Positions 1 to 8,288 of a stretch of DNA of 64,000 nt are shown piece by piece (position 1 is the stretch's first letter; each line of letters starts with the position of its first letter). The stretch lies in NCBI GenBank assembly GCA_965203795.1, contig OZ241915.1, positions 3,100,001-3,164,000 of the forward strand, given 5' to 3'. The notes below the pieces were generated by a model. It was not told the origin of the DNA. It ran no database searches and saw only the letters and a list, made by a program, of their open reading frames with translations. The position numbers and the translations under genes were made by a program. This DNA is from CBDBBY01 sp965203795 (lineage in GTDB: Bacteria; Pseudomonadota; Alphaproteobacteria; Rhodobacterales; Rhodobacteraceae).

Positions 1-2
1 TG

Positions 3-707
3 CGCCCGGACGCCGATAGCGCCCACATCCTGATTGTCGACGACGACTCGCGCATCAGGGAGGTGCTGAAAGCCTACCTGGTCAGAAACGGCTTCTGGTG
101 CAGCGATGCCGACGGATCCGAGCAGGCTACGCTCCTCCTGAAACTGTTCAACGTCGATCTCATCATCATGGACGTGATGATGCCCGGCGAGGACGGCATC
201 AGCCTGACCGCCAAGCTGCGGAGATCGATCGACACGCCGGTGATTTTCCTGTCCGCCAAAGGCCAAGTCGCCGACCGCATCGACGGGCTGGCCGCGGGCG
301 GAGACGATTACGTTCCCAAGCCGTTCGATCCGAAGGAACTCCTTCTCAGGATCGAGGCCATCCTCCGCAGGTCGCCGAAGGAAGAGAATGAAGCCGAGCC
401 CGGCGCGCGCTTGTCGCTTGGCGAGTTCACGTTCGATTCCAAGCGGGGCGAGCTTTGGCACGGAGAGAAGCTTGTCGGGCTGACCTCATCCGAAGTGATC
501 ATCCTCAAGCGGCTGGCAAAATCCCCTGGCAGCCCAATCGGCCGCGAGACGCTTGCCGAGAGGGTCACCGGAAGGAAATCGGAGGTGCAGAACCGGGCGA
601 TCGACGTCATGGTGTCGCGCCTGCGGGGCAAGTTCGAGCGCGACCCCCGCAATCCCCGCTACCTGGCGACCGTGCGCGGCACCGGATACATGCTGGTGCC
701 GGACTAG
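3..707 (+). CDS. OmpR/PhoB-family response regulator (first codon outside the window)
   Basis: Two-component response regulator: a receiver domain (about residues 8-120) followed by a winged-helix DNA-binding domain. Visible marks are the acidic DDD cluster after ILIV, the phospho-acceptor Asp in IMDVMMPGEDG, the Lys of KPFDPKELL and the wing motif RGTGYML near the end. The frame is open to the left edge; bases 1-2 are tg, so the start is probably an ATG or GTG with its first base just outside. No histidine kinase is visible. The receiver resembles PetR-type regulators, which in Rhodobacterales often sit near the deacetylase/xseB/ispA genes that follow here; this assignment is inference. The last base of its TAG stop belongs to the insertion sequence that begins at 707. 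Confidence 0.93.
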   Translation, partial: RPDADSAHILIVDDDSRIREVLKAYLVRNGFWCSDADGSEQATLLLKLFNVDLIIMDVMMPGEDGISLTAKLRRSIDTPVIFLSAKGQVADRIDGLAAGGDDYVPKPFDPKELLLRIEAILRRSPKEENEAEPGARLSLGEFTFDSKRGELWHGEKLVGLTSSEVIILKRLAKSPGSPIGRETLAERVTGRKSEVQNRAIDVMVSRLRGKFERDPRNPRYLATVRGTGYMLVPD

Positions 708-1559
708 GGCCTGTTAACGCTTGATGATTTCGACGATGAGGGCGAAGCAGAGGAAAGCGGCGTACATCGCGTCGAGCTTCTCGAACCTGGTGAAGATGCG
801 CCGGTAGCCCTTGATCCGGCGGAACAGCCGCTCGACCTCATTCCGCCGCTTGTAGGTTTCGCGGTCGAAATCCCATTTGTTCCTCCGGTTCGACTTGGGC
901 GGCACAACCGGGGTCATCCCGAGTTCGCGGGCGAGCTCGAGGGTCTCGTCGCCCTCGTAGGCGCGGTCCATCACCAGCGGAACCTTGGCGGCCCGCTCGC
1001 CGAAGCGCTTCAGCAGGACCCGGCCTTCGGGCGCGTCGTGGGCCTGCCCGCCGGAAAGGCGGAAAGCCATTGCCAGCCAATCGCTTGCGGCGATCATGTG
1101 GATCTTCGTGTTCCAGCCGCCGCGGGATTTGCCGATGCTTTGCGGGCCCGCTTTTTTTGGGCCCCGGTTCCGTCCGGATGCACTTTGACGCTGGTGCTGT
1201 CGAGGCCGAGGCAATCGAGGTCCTTGTCCGTCAGCTCCTGCTCCCGCAGCGCCGCAAGCAGCCGCGCCAGCACGCCCGCCTCGGCCCAGCGGCGCAGCCG
1301 CATGTAGACCGTGTGCCACTTGCCGTAGCGCTCCGGAAGGGCGCGCCACTTGCAGCCGTTCTCAAGGATGTGCAGCAAGGCATTGACGATGACGATGTTC
1401 GGAATCAGCACATTGCCGCGCTGAACCGGAAGATGGGGATGCAGCAAGGCGTACTGCTCTTCGGTGATACAGGCCATGATTGGGAACTGCTCGCTTGTTT
1501 TTTCATTCTTGGCAACGACTTGCCACAGATCCGATCTTGACGCAAGCGTTAACAGGCCC
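707..1559 (-). mobile_element. Insertion sequence of the IS5 family (IS427-like), copy 1, complete
   Basis: A full 853-bp element. The ends form a perfect 17-bp inverted repeat, GGGCCTGTTAACGCTTG at 707-723 and its complement at 1543-1559. A 2-bp TA duplication flanks it (705-706 and 1560-1561). It carries one transposase in two overlapping frames on the minus strand. The same element recurs at 31324-32177 and as a remnant at 51655-52013. It landed in the stop codon of the response regulator: without it the join reads gac-TAA, with it gac-TAG. Confidence 0.95.
714..1477 (-). CDS. IS5-family DDE transposase made by a -1 frameshift
   Basis: Two-frame transposase typical of IS427-type elements. 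The first frame (start 1477) holds the helix-turn-helix-like N-terminus (ENGCKWRALPERYGKWHTV) and the first Asp region (LDCLGLDSTSVKVHPDG). At an A7 run (1152-1158 as T7 on the plus strand) reading must slip back one base to enter the second frame, which holds VMDRAYEGDE and the C-terminal RRNEVERLFRRIKGYRR with the catalytic Glu. The second frame ends at TAA 714-716 inside the terminal repeat. Copy 2 shows the same -1 relation on an A8 run, which argues for programmed slippage rather than decay. Confidence 0.88.
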
Positions 1560-1657
1560 TAAGGCGGAGTCGGCAGTCGTCCGGGTGGCGGCTCGCTTGC
1601 AAAGCCGATACTTGGCGCCGTTCCCGGAATTCCTTTCCAAGACGAGGGTCGAATGCC

Positions 1658-2590
1658 ATGGCGACTGCGCTGATCACCCATCCCGACTGCCTTGGCCATG
1701 TAACGCCCCATGGCCATCCGGAGCGTGTTGCCCGTCTCGAAGCGATCCTGTCGCGCCTCAAGGATGATCCGGCATTCGACGCGCTGGTCCGGGTGGAGGC
1801 TCCCGAGTGCGAGGAGGAACATATCCTCCGCGTCCACCCGGAAGCCTATTTGAAGGACGTCAGAAGCGCCGCGCCGCAATCCGGATTCGCCAGCCTCGAC
1901 CCTGACACGCACATGTCGCCCGGATCGTTCAAGGCCGCCCTCCGAGCAGCGGGAGCCTGCATAAGGGGCATTGAATTGGTGCTGGAAGGCCGGGCTAGGA
2001 ATGCGTTCTGCGCGATCCGTCCGCCCGGACACCACGCGGAAACATCGAAAGCTATGGGATTTTGCCTGTTCGGAAGCGTGGCGATCGGCGCCAAATACGC
2101 GCTCGACGCATGCGGAATTGATCGGGTGGCGGTTGTCGATTTTGATGTCCACCATGGCAACGGCACGAGTGATCTGCTGTGGAGCGAGCCGCGGGCTCTG
2201 TTCGCGTCCACACATCAGATGCCGCTCTACCCGGGCACGGGCAGCAGGTCGGAAACCGGCGAGTTCGGCCAGATCGTGAACGTGCCCTTGGCCCCGGGAA
2301 GCGGGGGCCGGGAATTCCGCAGCGCCATGGAAAAGGAGATACTGCCGCGTATTGAGGCGCAGGATCCCGACCTGGTTATCATATCCGCCGGATTCGATGC
2401 CCACCGGCGGGATCCGCTGGCAAATCTGGCGCTTGAGGAAGCCGATTTCTCATGGGCAACAAGCGCTCTGTGCGATATTGCGGACGCGTGCTGCGATGGC
2501 CGGGTGGTCTCTTCGCTTGAGGGCGGCTACGACCTCGAAGCGCTTTCCTCGTCCGTGGCTACGCACCTTGAAGTGCTGATGGGGAGATGA
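1658..2590 (+). CDS. Histone deacetylase / AcuC superfamily zinc-dependent deacetylase
   Basis: Zinc-dependent deacetylase superfamily protein of 310 residues, a normal length for the bacterial class. Active-site pieces are the His pair in RPPGHHAE (about 121-128), the metal ligands in DFDVHHGNGT (161-170) and the second metal Asp in SAGFDAHRRDP (about 250), with LEGGYD near the end. Bacterial members act on small acylated molecules such as polyamines or on proteins; the substrate here is unknown. GAGGG at 1644-1648 supports the ATG at 1658. The stop overlaps the xseB start by four bases (ATGA), so deacetylase, xseB and ispA probably form one transcription unit. Confidence 0.92.
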   Translation: MATALITHPDCLGHVTPHGHPERVARLEAILSRLKDDPAFDALVRVEAPECEEEHILRVHPEAYLKDVRSAAPQSGFASLDPDTHMSPGSFKAALRAAGACIRGIELVLEGRARNAFCAIRPPGHHAETSKAMGFCLFGSVAIGAKYALDACGIDRVAVVDFDVHHGNGTSDLLWSEPRALFASTHQMPLYPGTGSRSETGEFGQIVNVPLAPGSGGREFRSAMEKEILPRIEAQDPDLVIISAGFDAHRRDPLANLALEEADFSWATSALCDIADACCDGRVVSSLEGGYDLEALSSSVATHLEVLMGR

Positions 2591-2847
2591 CGATGGGCGA
2601 TCCGCAGCGAATAGACGAGCTTTCATTCGAAGACGCCATCAAGGAGCTGGAGGGCATCGCAACCAAGCTCGAGTCAGGCAGCGCGCCGCTGGAGGAATCG
2701 ATCAGCCTTTACGAGCGCGGCAGCGATTTGAAGGCCCACTGCCAGAAGATTCTGAAGTCGGCCGAGGAGAAGGTTGAACAGATCACGCTCAATTCCAGCG
2801 GAACGCCTTCCGGGACGGAGCGCTTCGGCGAAAGCATGGAAGGATAG
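2587..2847 (+). CDS. xseB: Exodeoxyribonuclease VII small subunit
   Basis: Small helical subunit of exonuclease VII, which works with the large XseA subunit to degrade single-stranded DNA in both directions. The 86-residue protein has the family core FEDAIKELEGIATKLESG followed by LEESISLYERG and a charged helix ending near VEQI. The start ATG overlaps the deacetylase stop as ATGA, and ispA follows after a short gap, the common xseB-ispA order. xseA is not in the window. Confidence 0.93.
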   Translation: MTMGDPQRIDELSFEDAIKELEGIATKLESGSAPLEESISLYERGSDLKAHCQKILKSAEEKVEQITLNSSGTPSGTERFGESMEG

Positions 2848-2915
2848 CCGCGCTCCGCGGACGCGAATTGCGAACCGGCAGGCCGACGACAGGAGCGGAC
2901 CGGCTGGCGGGTCCC

Positions 2916-3785
2916 ATGTTTCTTGAAGGCCTCGCCAAAGCGAAATCGGAAATCGATGCTTGCTTGGATTCCGCGTTGGCGGACTTGCCGCAGCATCGCT
3001 TGATCGACGCCATGCGCCACGCCGTGCGAGGCGGGAAGAGGATGCGCGGCTACCTGGTGCTGGAGGGCGCGTCGCTGCACGGCGTTCCGGCGTCCGGCGC
3101 CGTGCGCGCGGCGGCGGCAGTCGAATGCCTCCACGCGTATTCGCTTGTGCACGACGATCTACCGTGCATGGACGACGACGACCTGCGAAGGGGAATGCCG
3201 ACGGTGCACGTCACGTGGAACGAGGCAACGGCCGTCCTCGCGGGCGACGCCTTGCAGTCCTTGGCGTTCCAGATCCTCTGTGACAGCCGAACATGCGCGG
3301 ACCCGGATATCCGCGGGTCCTTGGCCCGTTCGCTGGCGGAGGCCGCCGGCGCCGCCGGAATGGCGCTAGGCCAAGCCATGGATCTTGAAGCGGAAACGGC
3401 GGAGCGGAATGCGGACTTCGACACGACAACCCTGCTGCAGTCCCGAAAGACCGGCATGCTGATTTCGTGGTCGTGCCGGGCGGGTCCGTTGCTCGCCGGG
3501 GCCGACCCGGAGCCGCTTGAGCGCTACGCCGAGGCGCTGGGCCTTGCCTATCAGATCGCCGACGACCTCTTGGACGCCACCGGAAACCCCGAATTGGTCG
3601 GCAAGCCGCTTCGGAAGGACAGCAACGCGAACAAGGCGACCTTCGTTGCAATCCTGGGCGTGCAGGAATCCAGGAGCCGGGCCGAAGCCTTGATCCGGCG
3701 CGCCTGCGACGCGCTTGAGCCCTACGGCAGCAAGGCGGACGCGCTGCGGCAAGCCGCCGAGTTCGCAATCAATAGAACAAGCTGA
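2916..3785 (+). CDS. ispA: Polyprenyl synthetase (farnesyl diphosphate synthase type)
   Basis: Trans-prenyltransferase that condenses isopentenyl diphosphate with allylic diphosphates to make farnesyl diphosphate. The first aspartate-rich motif is HDDLPCMDDDDLRRG (about residues 79-93), the second QIADDLLDATG (about 213-223), with GGKRMRGYL upstream. From ATG 2916 the protein has 289 residues, the family's usual size. An upstream in-frame TTG at 2868 is possible but would add a Gly/Arg-rich leader without homology-like features. dxs, the frequent next gene, is absent; a gene on the other strand follows. Confidence 0.92.
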   Translation: MFLEGLAKAKSEIDACLDSALADLPQHRLIDAMRHAVRGGKRMRGYLVLEGASLHGVPASGAVRAAAAVECLHAYSLVHDDLPCMDDDDLRRGMPTVHVTWNEATAVLAGDALQSLAFQILCDSRTCADPDIRGSLARSLAEAAGAAGMALGQAMDLEAETAERNADFDTTTLLQSRKTGMLISWSCRAGPLLAGADPEPLERYAEALGLAYQIADDLLDATGNPELVGKPLRKDSNANKATFVAILGVQESRSRAEALIRRACDALEPYGSKADALRQAAEFAINRTS

Positions 3786-3834
3786 GCGCTGCGCTGTCGC
3801 TGACAAGGGAGGCCACGGCGTCAGGAACGACGGC

Positions 3835-4782
3835 TCAATCCCTGAGGGGCCACGTGTCCATCGCTTCGACCGTGCTTTCGAAGCCGGAGAGCCGACCCTG
3901 CGAGCCAAGGCCCATTGCAACCTGAGCCGCTGCGGCATTCGCGAAGCGAGCGCATTTCCTGATGTCCCAGCCTTTCGCCAATCCCGCCGCAATTCCGGCG
4001 GTGAACGCGTCGCCGCAGCCGGTGGTGTCAACCAGGTCCACCTTGTGCGCGGGCAGCCGGAACGGCTCTCCGCGTTCCGGGTCGACGAACGCGCCGTCGC
4101 GCTCAAGGGTCAGGATTGCGTTCCGGACGCCCCTGTCCTTGAACCATTTCGCGACTTTCGCAGGTTCGCTTTCGCCGGACATCGCCGCCGCCTCTTCAAT
4201 CGACGGAACAAAGTAGTCGATGTCAGACAGCAGCGGCTCGACCAGCCGCGCGGTTTCCGCATTGGCCAGAATCAGATCGAACACGGTGATCCGACCGCGC
4301 GCTTTCGCAGTCTTCAGCAGTTCGGCGGACGGCGGGCCATCGAAAGCGTCAAGGAGGCCGGTGCCGCCCAAGAGCACAATCCGCGCCTCTGCGGCCGCCT
4401 CGAGTCCGGACTTGTCCAAGGTGAACGTCCGGCACGTCCCCGGCGAAAAGAAGGCCGCTCGCGCGCCGTCGCTGCCTATCGGAAGCATCGACATTGATGT
4501 CTGGATGTCCGGATTCCGGGAAACCAGCGCCGTATCGACGCCGCGCTCTTCCAGCGCGGCAACCAGCCAATCGCCCATAGGGTCGCGGCCGACCTCAGAC
4601 GCGATGCGGACCTTCGAGCCGAGAATTGCGCAAGCGAGAGCTGCCGCCCCTGCGGTTCCTGCGACCGTCATCGTCATGCTGTCGACGAATGTCGCGCCTC
4701 CCTTCGGCGGCATGGCATCGGCCGGAGTGCAAAGGGTATCGAGCACAAGAAAGCCGACCGCCGAGACGTCGAATGGTTCCAT
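3835..4782 (-). CDS. PfkB-family carbohydrate kinase
   Basis: Ribokinase/PfkB-fold sugar kinase of 315 residues. The C-terminal signature DTTGCGDAFTAGI carries the catalytic Asp and the anion hole, and the N-terminal substrate half contains the glycine-rich stretch AGTAGAAALACAILGSK. The sugar cannot be told from sequence; ketohexose, adenosine or 2-keto-3-deoxygluconate kinases are all possible. It converges on ispA with a gap of about 50 bases. The nearby dgoK is a different kinase family. Confidence 0.88.
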   Translation of the reverse strand: MEPFDVSAVGFLVLDTLCTPADAMPPKGGATFVDSMTMTVAGTAGAAALACAILGSKVRIASEVGRDPMGDWLVAALEERGVDTALVSRNPDIQTSMSMLPIGSDGARAAFFSPGTCRTFTLDKSGLEAAAEARIVLLGGTGLLDAFDGPPSAELLKTAKARGRITVFDLILANAETARLVEPLLSDIDYFVPSIEEAAAMSGESEPAKVAKWFKDRGVRNAILTLERDGAFVDPERGEPFRLPAHKVDLVDTTGCGDAFTAGIAAGLAKGWDIRKCARFANAAAAQVAMGLGSQGRLSGFESTVEAMDTWPLRD

Positions 4783-5183
4783 TACTTATCCTCATCCGGC
4801 CCTGAATCGCGCAACCGCCGGGCGGGCGCATCCCGTTTTTCGGGGGTGAACCGGCTGTTCGCGTTCGGATGCGCCCTCACAGGTCTCCCCGCCGTTCCAA
4901 GCGTGAAAAAGCTTGCGCGGCCCGCGCCCCGCCGCGCCAAGCGGAGCGCTTGAGACATCCGAACCCGATCATGATCCGCTCGGCGCGATTGCGCCGGTGG
5001 AGTTTGCCGACCCGATGAGCGGGCGGGCCGCGCCGGCGAAGACGGGAGTGCATGATCGATCCGCACGCGAACCGCATCGGCAATGTCGCCGATCGGAGTT
5101 GAAACGACATGTCTTGCGGCGAGCGGAAAACGCGGATGCCGTGCCTGCATCTTCGGCTTGCGAACGCAGGCATTGCTCCGGAA
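4783..5183. other. Intergenic stretch, no supported gene
   Basis: About 400 bases upstream of the PfkB gene and downstream of the coiled-coil protein on the minus strand. Open frames here have arginine- and proline-rich translations typical of shadow frames in GC-rich DNA. It should contain the promoter of the sugar kinase; no clear -35/-10 pair or RNA gene was recognised. Confidence 0.5.
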
Positions 5184-5690
5184 TCAGGGCGGCCAGGTGA
5201 TCAAGGCGCTGAAGAAGGTGCCCAGGACGATGACTGCAGCGACCCACATGCCGATCAGCCATCGCGTGTTGTCCTTGTCGCGCTTCGCCATGTCGACATC
5301 GCGGGCGGCATCCCGCTTCGCCAATTCGGCATCGCGCTTCGCCAATTCGGCATCGCGCTTCGCCATGTCGGCATCGCGCTCGGCATCCCGCTCCGCCATG
5401 TCGGCGCGCAATCTGTCCATGGCGCTTTTGAGCGACGACATGCCCGCGTCGCGGCCCGAATCGCGCTCCGCCATGTTGGCATCCCGCCTCGCCATGTCGG
5501 CGCGCAGTCGATCCATGGCACCTCCGAGCGTTGAAATCCCCGTATCGCGGACCGAATCGCGCTCCGCCAAATCGGCGCGCAGCCGGTCCATGGCGCTTTC
5601 CTGCGTCGCCTGATGCGTGTTCATCCGTTCCTCGCGCCTCGCCAACCGCTCGGACAATCCCGCCAGCGTTTGCTCGCTCATCGCCTGCAC
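5184..5690 (-). CDS. Coiled-coil protein with a C-terminal membrane anchor
   Basis: 168-residue protein built almost entirely of charged repeats around AMDRLRADMAERD and (E)LAKRDA, predicted to form a long coiled coil. It ends with a single hydrophobic helix (about 145-165, WLIGMWVAAVIVLGTFF), which should tail-anchor it in the inner membrane. Three perfect or near-perfect 21-bp direct repeats encode the KRDAELA part. The start is GTG 5690 or ATG 5681. Function unknown; short tail-anchored coiled coils of this kind are often annotated only as hypothetical. The codon pattern matches the housekeeping genes around it. Confidence 0.75.
   Translation of the reverse strand: MQAMSEQTLAGLSERLARREERMNTHQATQESAMDRLRADLAERDSVRDTGISTLGGAMDRLRADMARRDANMAERDSGRDAGMSSLKSAMDRLRADMAERDAERDADMAKRDAELAKRDAELAKRDAARDVDMAKRDKDNTRWLIGMWVAAVIVLGTFFSALITWPP
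5314..5376. repeat. Three tandem 21-bp repeats inside the coiled-coil gene
   Basis: Units at 5314-5334, 5335-5355 and 5356-5376; the first two are identical (cgcttcgccaattcggcatcg) and the third differs at two bases. Each encodes seven residues, one heptad, so copy-number change would lengthen the coiled coil without breaking the frame. Confidence 0.92.
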
Positions 5691-6149
5691 CCCGTCGCAA
5701 GAGAAATCCTCGGCGCTTGGCGAGCCGCATGCCGCCGCCGCGCAGCCTGTCGGCGCAAACGGTCGGATACTCGCCCGAACGTAGGGCGCTTCATGTCCGC
5801 CGTCAATTCATTGACAGGGTTCAGGGTCTTTGGCACTCCCCGTCGTCCGATTCGGCTGCCTTCCTGCTGTTGGCAGCGGCAACCTGCGTCGTTTTCCGGC
5901 GCTGCTCTCGGGGCATCCCAAGCTTCGGGCCGCGCGGTGCGCCGCCGGTTGAAAGCGCGCGCCGGCGCCCTGCCCGCCATTGAATTCCTCGTTGAAAGCG
6001 ACCATCGGCTCGACTTTCGCGTTCGCGGCGATCGTCGCGGTGCAGCCGCAATACCATGAAAATTGGGCTGCACCCCCGTCGGCCATGAATTCGCATTGCA
6101 GCTGCGCCAAGCATAATATGCGCAGTTCGCGTCAGCCGGGACAACCAGA
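5691..6149. other. Intergenic stretch with a copy of dispersed repeat 2
   Basis: About 460 bases between the divergently transcribed coiled-coil gene and dgoK. It must hold both promoters. Bases 5831-5890 match stretches at 28577-28632 and 41079-41140 (dispersed repeat 2). No gene was supported. Confidence 0.5.
5831..5890 (+). repeat. Dispersed repeat 2, copy a
   Basis: Contains ggctgccttcctgctgttgg followed by agcggcaacctgcgtcgttt and ccggcgctgc. The same order of blocks, with scattered substitutions, is present at 28577-28632 and 41079-41140. All three lie outside intact genes. Confidence 0.6.
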
Positions 6150-7070
6150 GTGGCCATTGAATCCCTCGATTGGATTGCGGTCGATTGGGGAACAACCAAT
6201 CTGCGCGCTTGGGCAATGGACGCGGGCCGTCGCCCGCTGGCGCGCGCGACGGCCGAAAAGGGCATGGCCGCGCTTCGGCCCGATCAGTTCGAACCGGCGC
6301 TTCTGGAAACCGTCGGAGGCTGGCTGCCTGAATGCGGTTCGACCCCGGTGCTTGCCTGCGGAATGGTCGGCGCGCGCCAAGGCTGGACGGAAGCGCCCTA
6401 TCGGGAGGTGCCTTGCGAGCCGCTGGCCCCGGATTCCTTCGCCCGGGCACCAACATTCGATGAAAGGATCAAGGTCCGGATTGCCGGCGGGCTCCGGCAG
6501 TCGGATCCGCCCGACGTCATGCGGGGCGAGGAAACCCAGATTGCAGGATTGCTGGCCGAACGGCCCGGATACGAAGGCACGTTGTGCATGCCGGGAACGC
6601 ACACCAAGTGGGTCGTGATCCGGGCGGGCAAGGTCGAGCGCTTCAAGTCCTTCATTACAGGCGAGCTGTATTCGCTGCTGACCCGCCATTCGGTGCTTAA
6701 GCATTCCGTCGGCGCAGGGGAATTCCGCATGGAGGGCTTCGACGCGGAGGTCGAACAGCGCCTTGAAGGCCCGGACCGGCCGCTTTCGGATGCGTTCTTG
6801 CTCCGAGCCGAGGACCTGCTGTTCGGCGCCAAGCCGGAGATCCTCAGCGCGAAGCTGTCGGCGATGCTTGTCGTCGCGGAAATCCGCGCCGCATCGCCGT
6901 TTCTGGAAGAGGGCAAGCTGGCGCTGATCGGGGACCGCCGGATATGCGGCCTGTACGGATCCGCCCTGCGAAAGCTTGGCGTGCAAGCGGAAATTCCGGA
7001 CGCGGCCGGATACACGCTCGCGGGTCTGCGCGCCGCAAGAGCCTGGCACGAGGAGGGCGTGCGCAATTGA
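6150..7070 (+). CDS. dgoK: 2-dehydro-3-deoxygalactonokinase
   Basis: Phosphorylates 2-keto-3-deoxygalactonate in the De Ley-Doudoroff route for galactose and galactonate. The 306-residue length and landmarks fit DgoK: IAVDWGTTNLRAW at the N-terminus, MVGARQGWTEAPY, MRGEETQI and PGTHTKWV in the middle. The start is GTG 6150. The aldolase gene follows with an overlap of four bases, so both steps are translated together. The remaining pathway genes (galactonate dehydratase, transporter) are not in the window. Confidence 0.94.
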   Translation: MAIESLDWIAVDWGTTNLRAWAMDAGRRPLARATAEKGMAALRPDQFEPALLETVGGWLPECGSTPVLACGMVGARQGWTEAPYREVPCEPLAPDSFARAPTFDERIKVRIAGGLRQSDPPDVMRGEETQIAGLLAERPGYEGTLCMPGTHTKWVVIRAGKVERFKSFITGELYSLLTRHSVLKHSVGAGEFRMEGFDAEVEQRLEGPDRPLSDAFLLRAEDLLFGAKPEILSAKLSAMLVVAEIRAASPFLEEGKLALIGDRRICGLYGSALRKLGVQAEIPDAAGYTLAGLRAARAWHEEGVRN

Positions 7071-7687
7071 GAAGCATGATCGCGATTCTGAGAGGCTTGG
7101 AGCCGCAGGACGCCGTCGCCATCGCAGATGCCCTCGTCACGGCAGGAATCGGAATGATCGAAGTGCCGCTCAACTCCCCGAAGCCTTTCGTTTCCATTGA
7201 GCGGATTGCGAAGGCGCACGGCGACGCGACAGCGATAGGCGCCGGAACCGTGACGCAGCCGGAGGAGGTCGCGTCGCTGTCCGACGCGGGCGGAAAGCTT
7301 TGCGTAAGCCCCAACTTCAACAGCAGCGTTGTCCAGCGCGCGATCGAACAAGGCATGACGCCGATTCCCGGCTGCTTGACGCCCAGCGAGTGCTTCGCTG
7401 CGCTGGACGCGGGCGCGACGTCGCTGAAGCTGTTTCCATATTCGTTGATCGGCGACGAAGGCGTCGCGGCGATCCGCGCGGTTCTGCCGCGGCATGTCCG
7501 CTTGTACGCCGTCGGCGGGGTCGGATCGGAGACGTTTGCAGGATCCCTTGCGGCAGGAGTGAACGGGTTCGGCATCGGCTCGAGCCTGTACAAGCCGGGC
7601 GCCGACGCCGAATCAGTGGGCTTGACCGCGCGCAGGCTGGTCGAAGCTTACGATGCTGCGAACGCGCACGCGTCGGACAACGGTTGA
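7067..7687 (+). CDS. dgoA: 2-dehydro-3-deoxy-6-phosphogalactonate aldolase
   Basis: Class I aldolase that splits the DgoK product into pyruvate and glyceraldehyde 3-phosphate. Family landmarks are IAILRGLEPQDA, the Glu of IEVPLNSP, GAGTVTQPEEV and the Schiff-base Lys in SLKLFPYS, with YAVGGVG near the end. Two starts are possible: TTG 7067, overlapping the dgoK stop and about 9 bases after AGGAGGG (7051-7057), or ATG 7076. A longer in-frame extension to 6944 lies wholly within dgoK and is not credible. Confidence 0.9.
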   Translation: MRSMIAILRGLEPQDAVAIADALVTAGIGMIEVPLNSPKPFVSIERIAKAHGDATAIGAGTVTQPEEVASLSDAGGKLCVSPNFNSSVVQRAIEQGMTPIPGCLTPSECFAALDAGATSLKLFPYSLIGDEGVAAIRAVLPRHVRLYAVGGVGSETFAGSLAAGVNGFGIGSSLYKPGADAESVGLTARRLVEAYDAANAHASDNG

Positions 7688-8288
7688 AGTTACCAAGTTC
7701 ATGACAAGCGCTGAACAACGACCGTCCTGCTTTCCCTTTGGAGGGCGCGCCGCGTTGCGCAAGGCACGGATGATCGGGCATCGGGCCGACGAAGCCCTAA
7801 CCGGAAGTGCCGTGCGATTTTGAAGCCGCGTTGCCTCTTTTATCCTTTTGCAGCAATGGGATAGGGCGCATTCTGGTCGCTTTCCCGCCTGCAAATTGTG
7901 CCCGGAAGTCGCATGTCCGGAATCATGACAAATGCTGGGCATTCAAGCGGTTGTCCGAAAACCCTCCGCTGAACTTCCGCCTAACGCACCGCCTAAACAC
8001 GTTGTTCAGACCTTCTTGTCATAACATGGCAGACCTCGCCGTTTCCGCCCGGCCACGTAGAAATTGACGTCTATTCCGCTTTCCGTGGGTGCGGCGCAAA
8101 TTTTTCGGTCAGGCGGCTGCGGCGTGACAAATCTCCGATCCAGACAGTTGGCCAAGCGTTTGTTTTCAATACAATATATGTTGGCGAGCAGGGGGTGGCG
8201 CTTGCTTTTAACCAGCGGCGTCCCGTGAGACCAAAAAATTTTTGACCGCACCCGCTTTCGGTCAGCTGGTTGGAGCGGTCCAAAATTC
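7688..8288. other. Intergenic stretch of about 600 bases, AT-richer to the right
   Basis: Between dgoA and the orphan ATPase. GC content visibly falls after about 7800. The stretch near 8160-8185 (ttgttttcaatacaatatat) looks like a possible promoter for the ATPase but is not a strong match. No RNA gene or complete reading frame is supported. Confidence 0.5.

Noticed and set aside
4782..5150. A 122-codon minus-strand frame upstream of the PfkB gene
   Set aside because: Arg/Pro-rich, no ribosome site, no recognised family.
5314..5376. Possible CRISPR-like direct repeats
   Set aside because: The 21-bp units are contiguous without spacers and lie in a coding frame as heptads.
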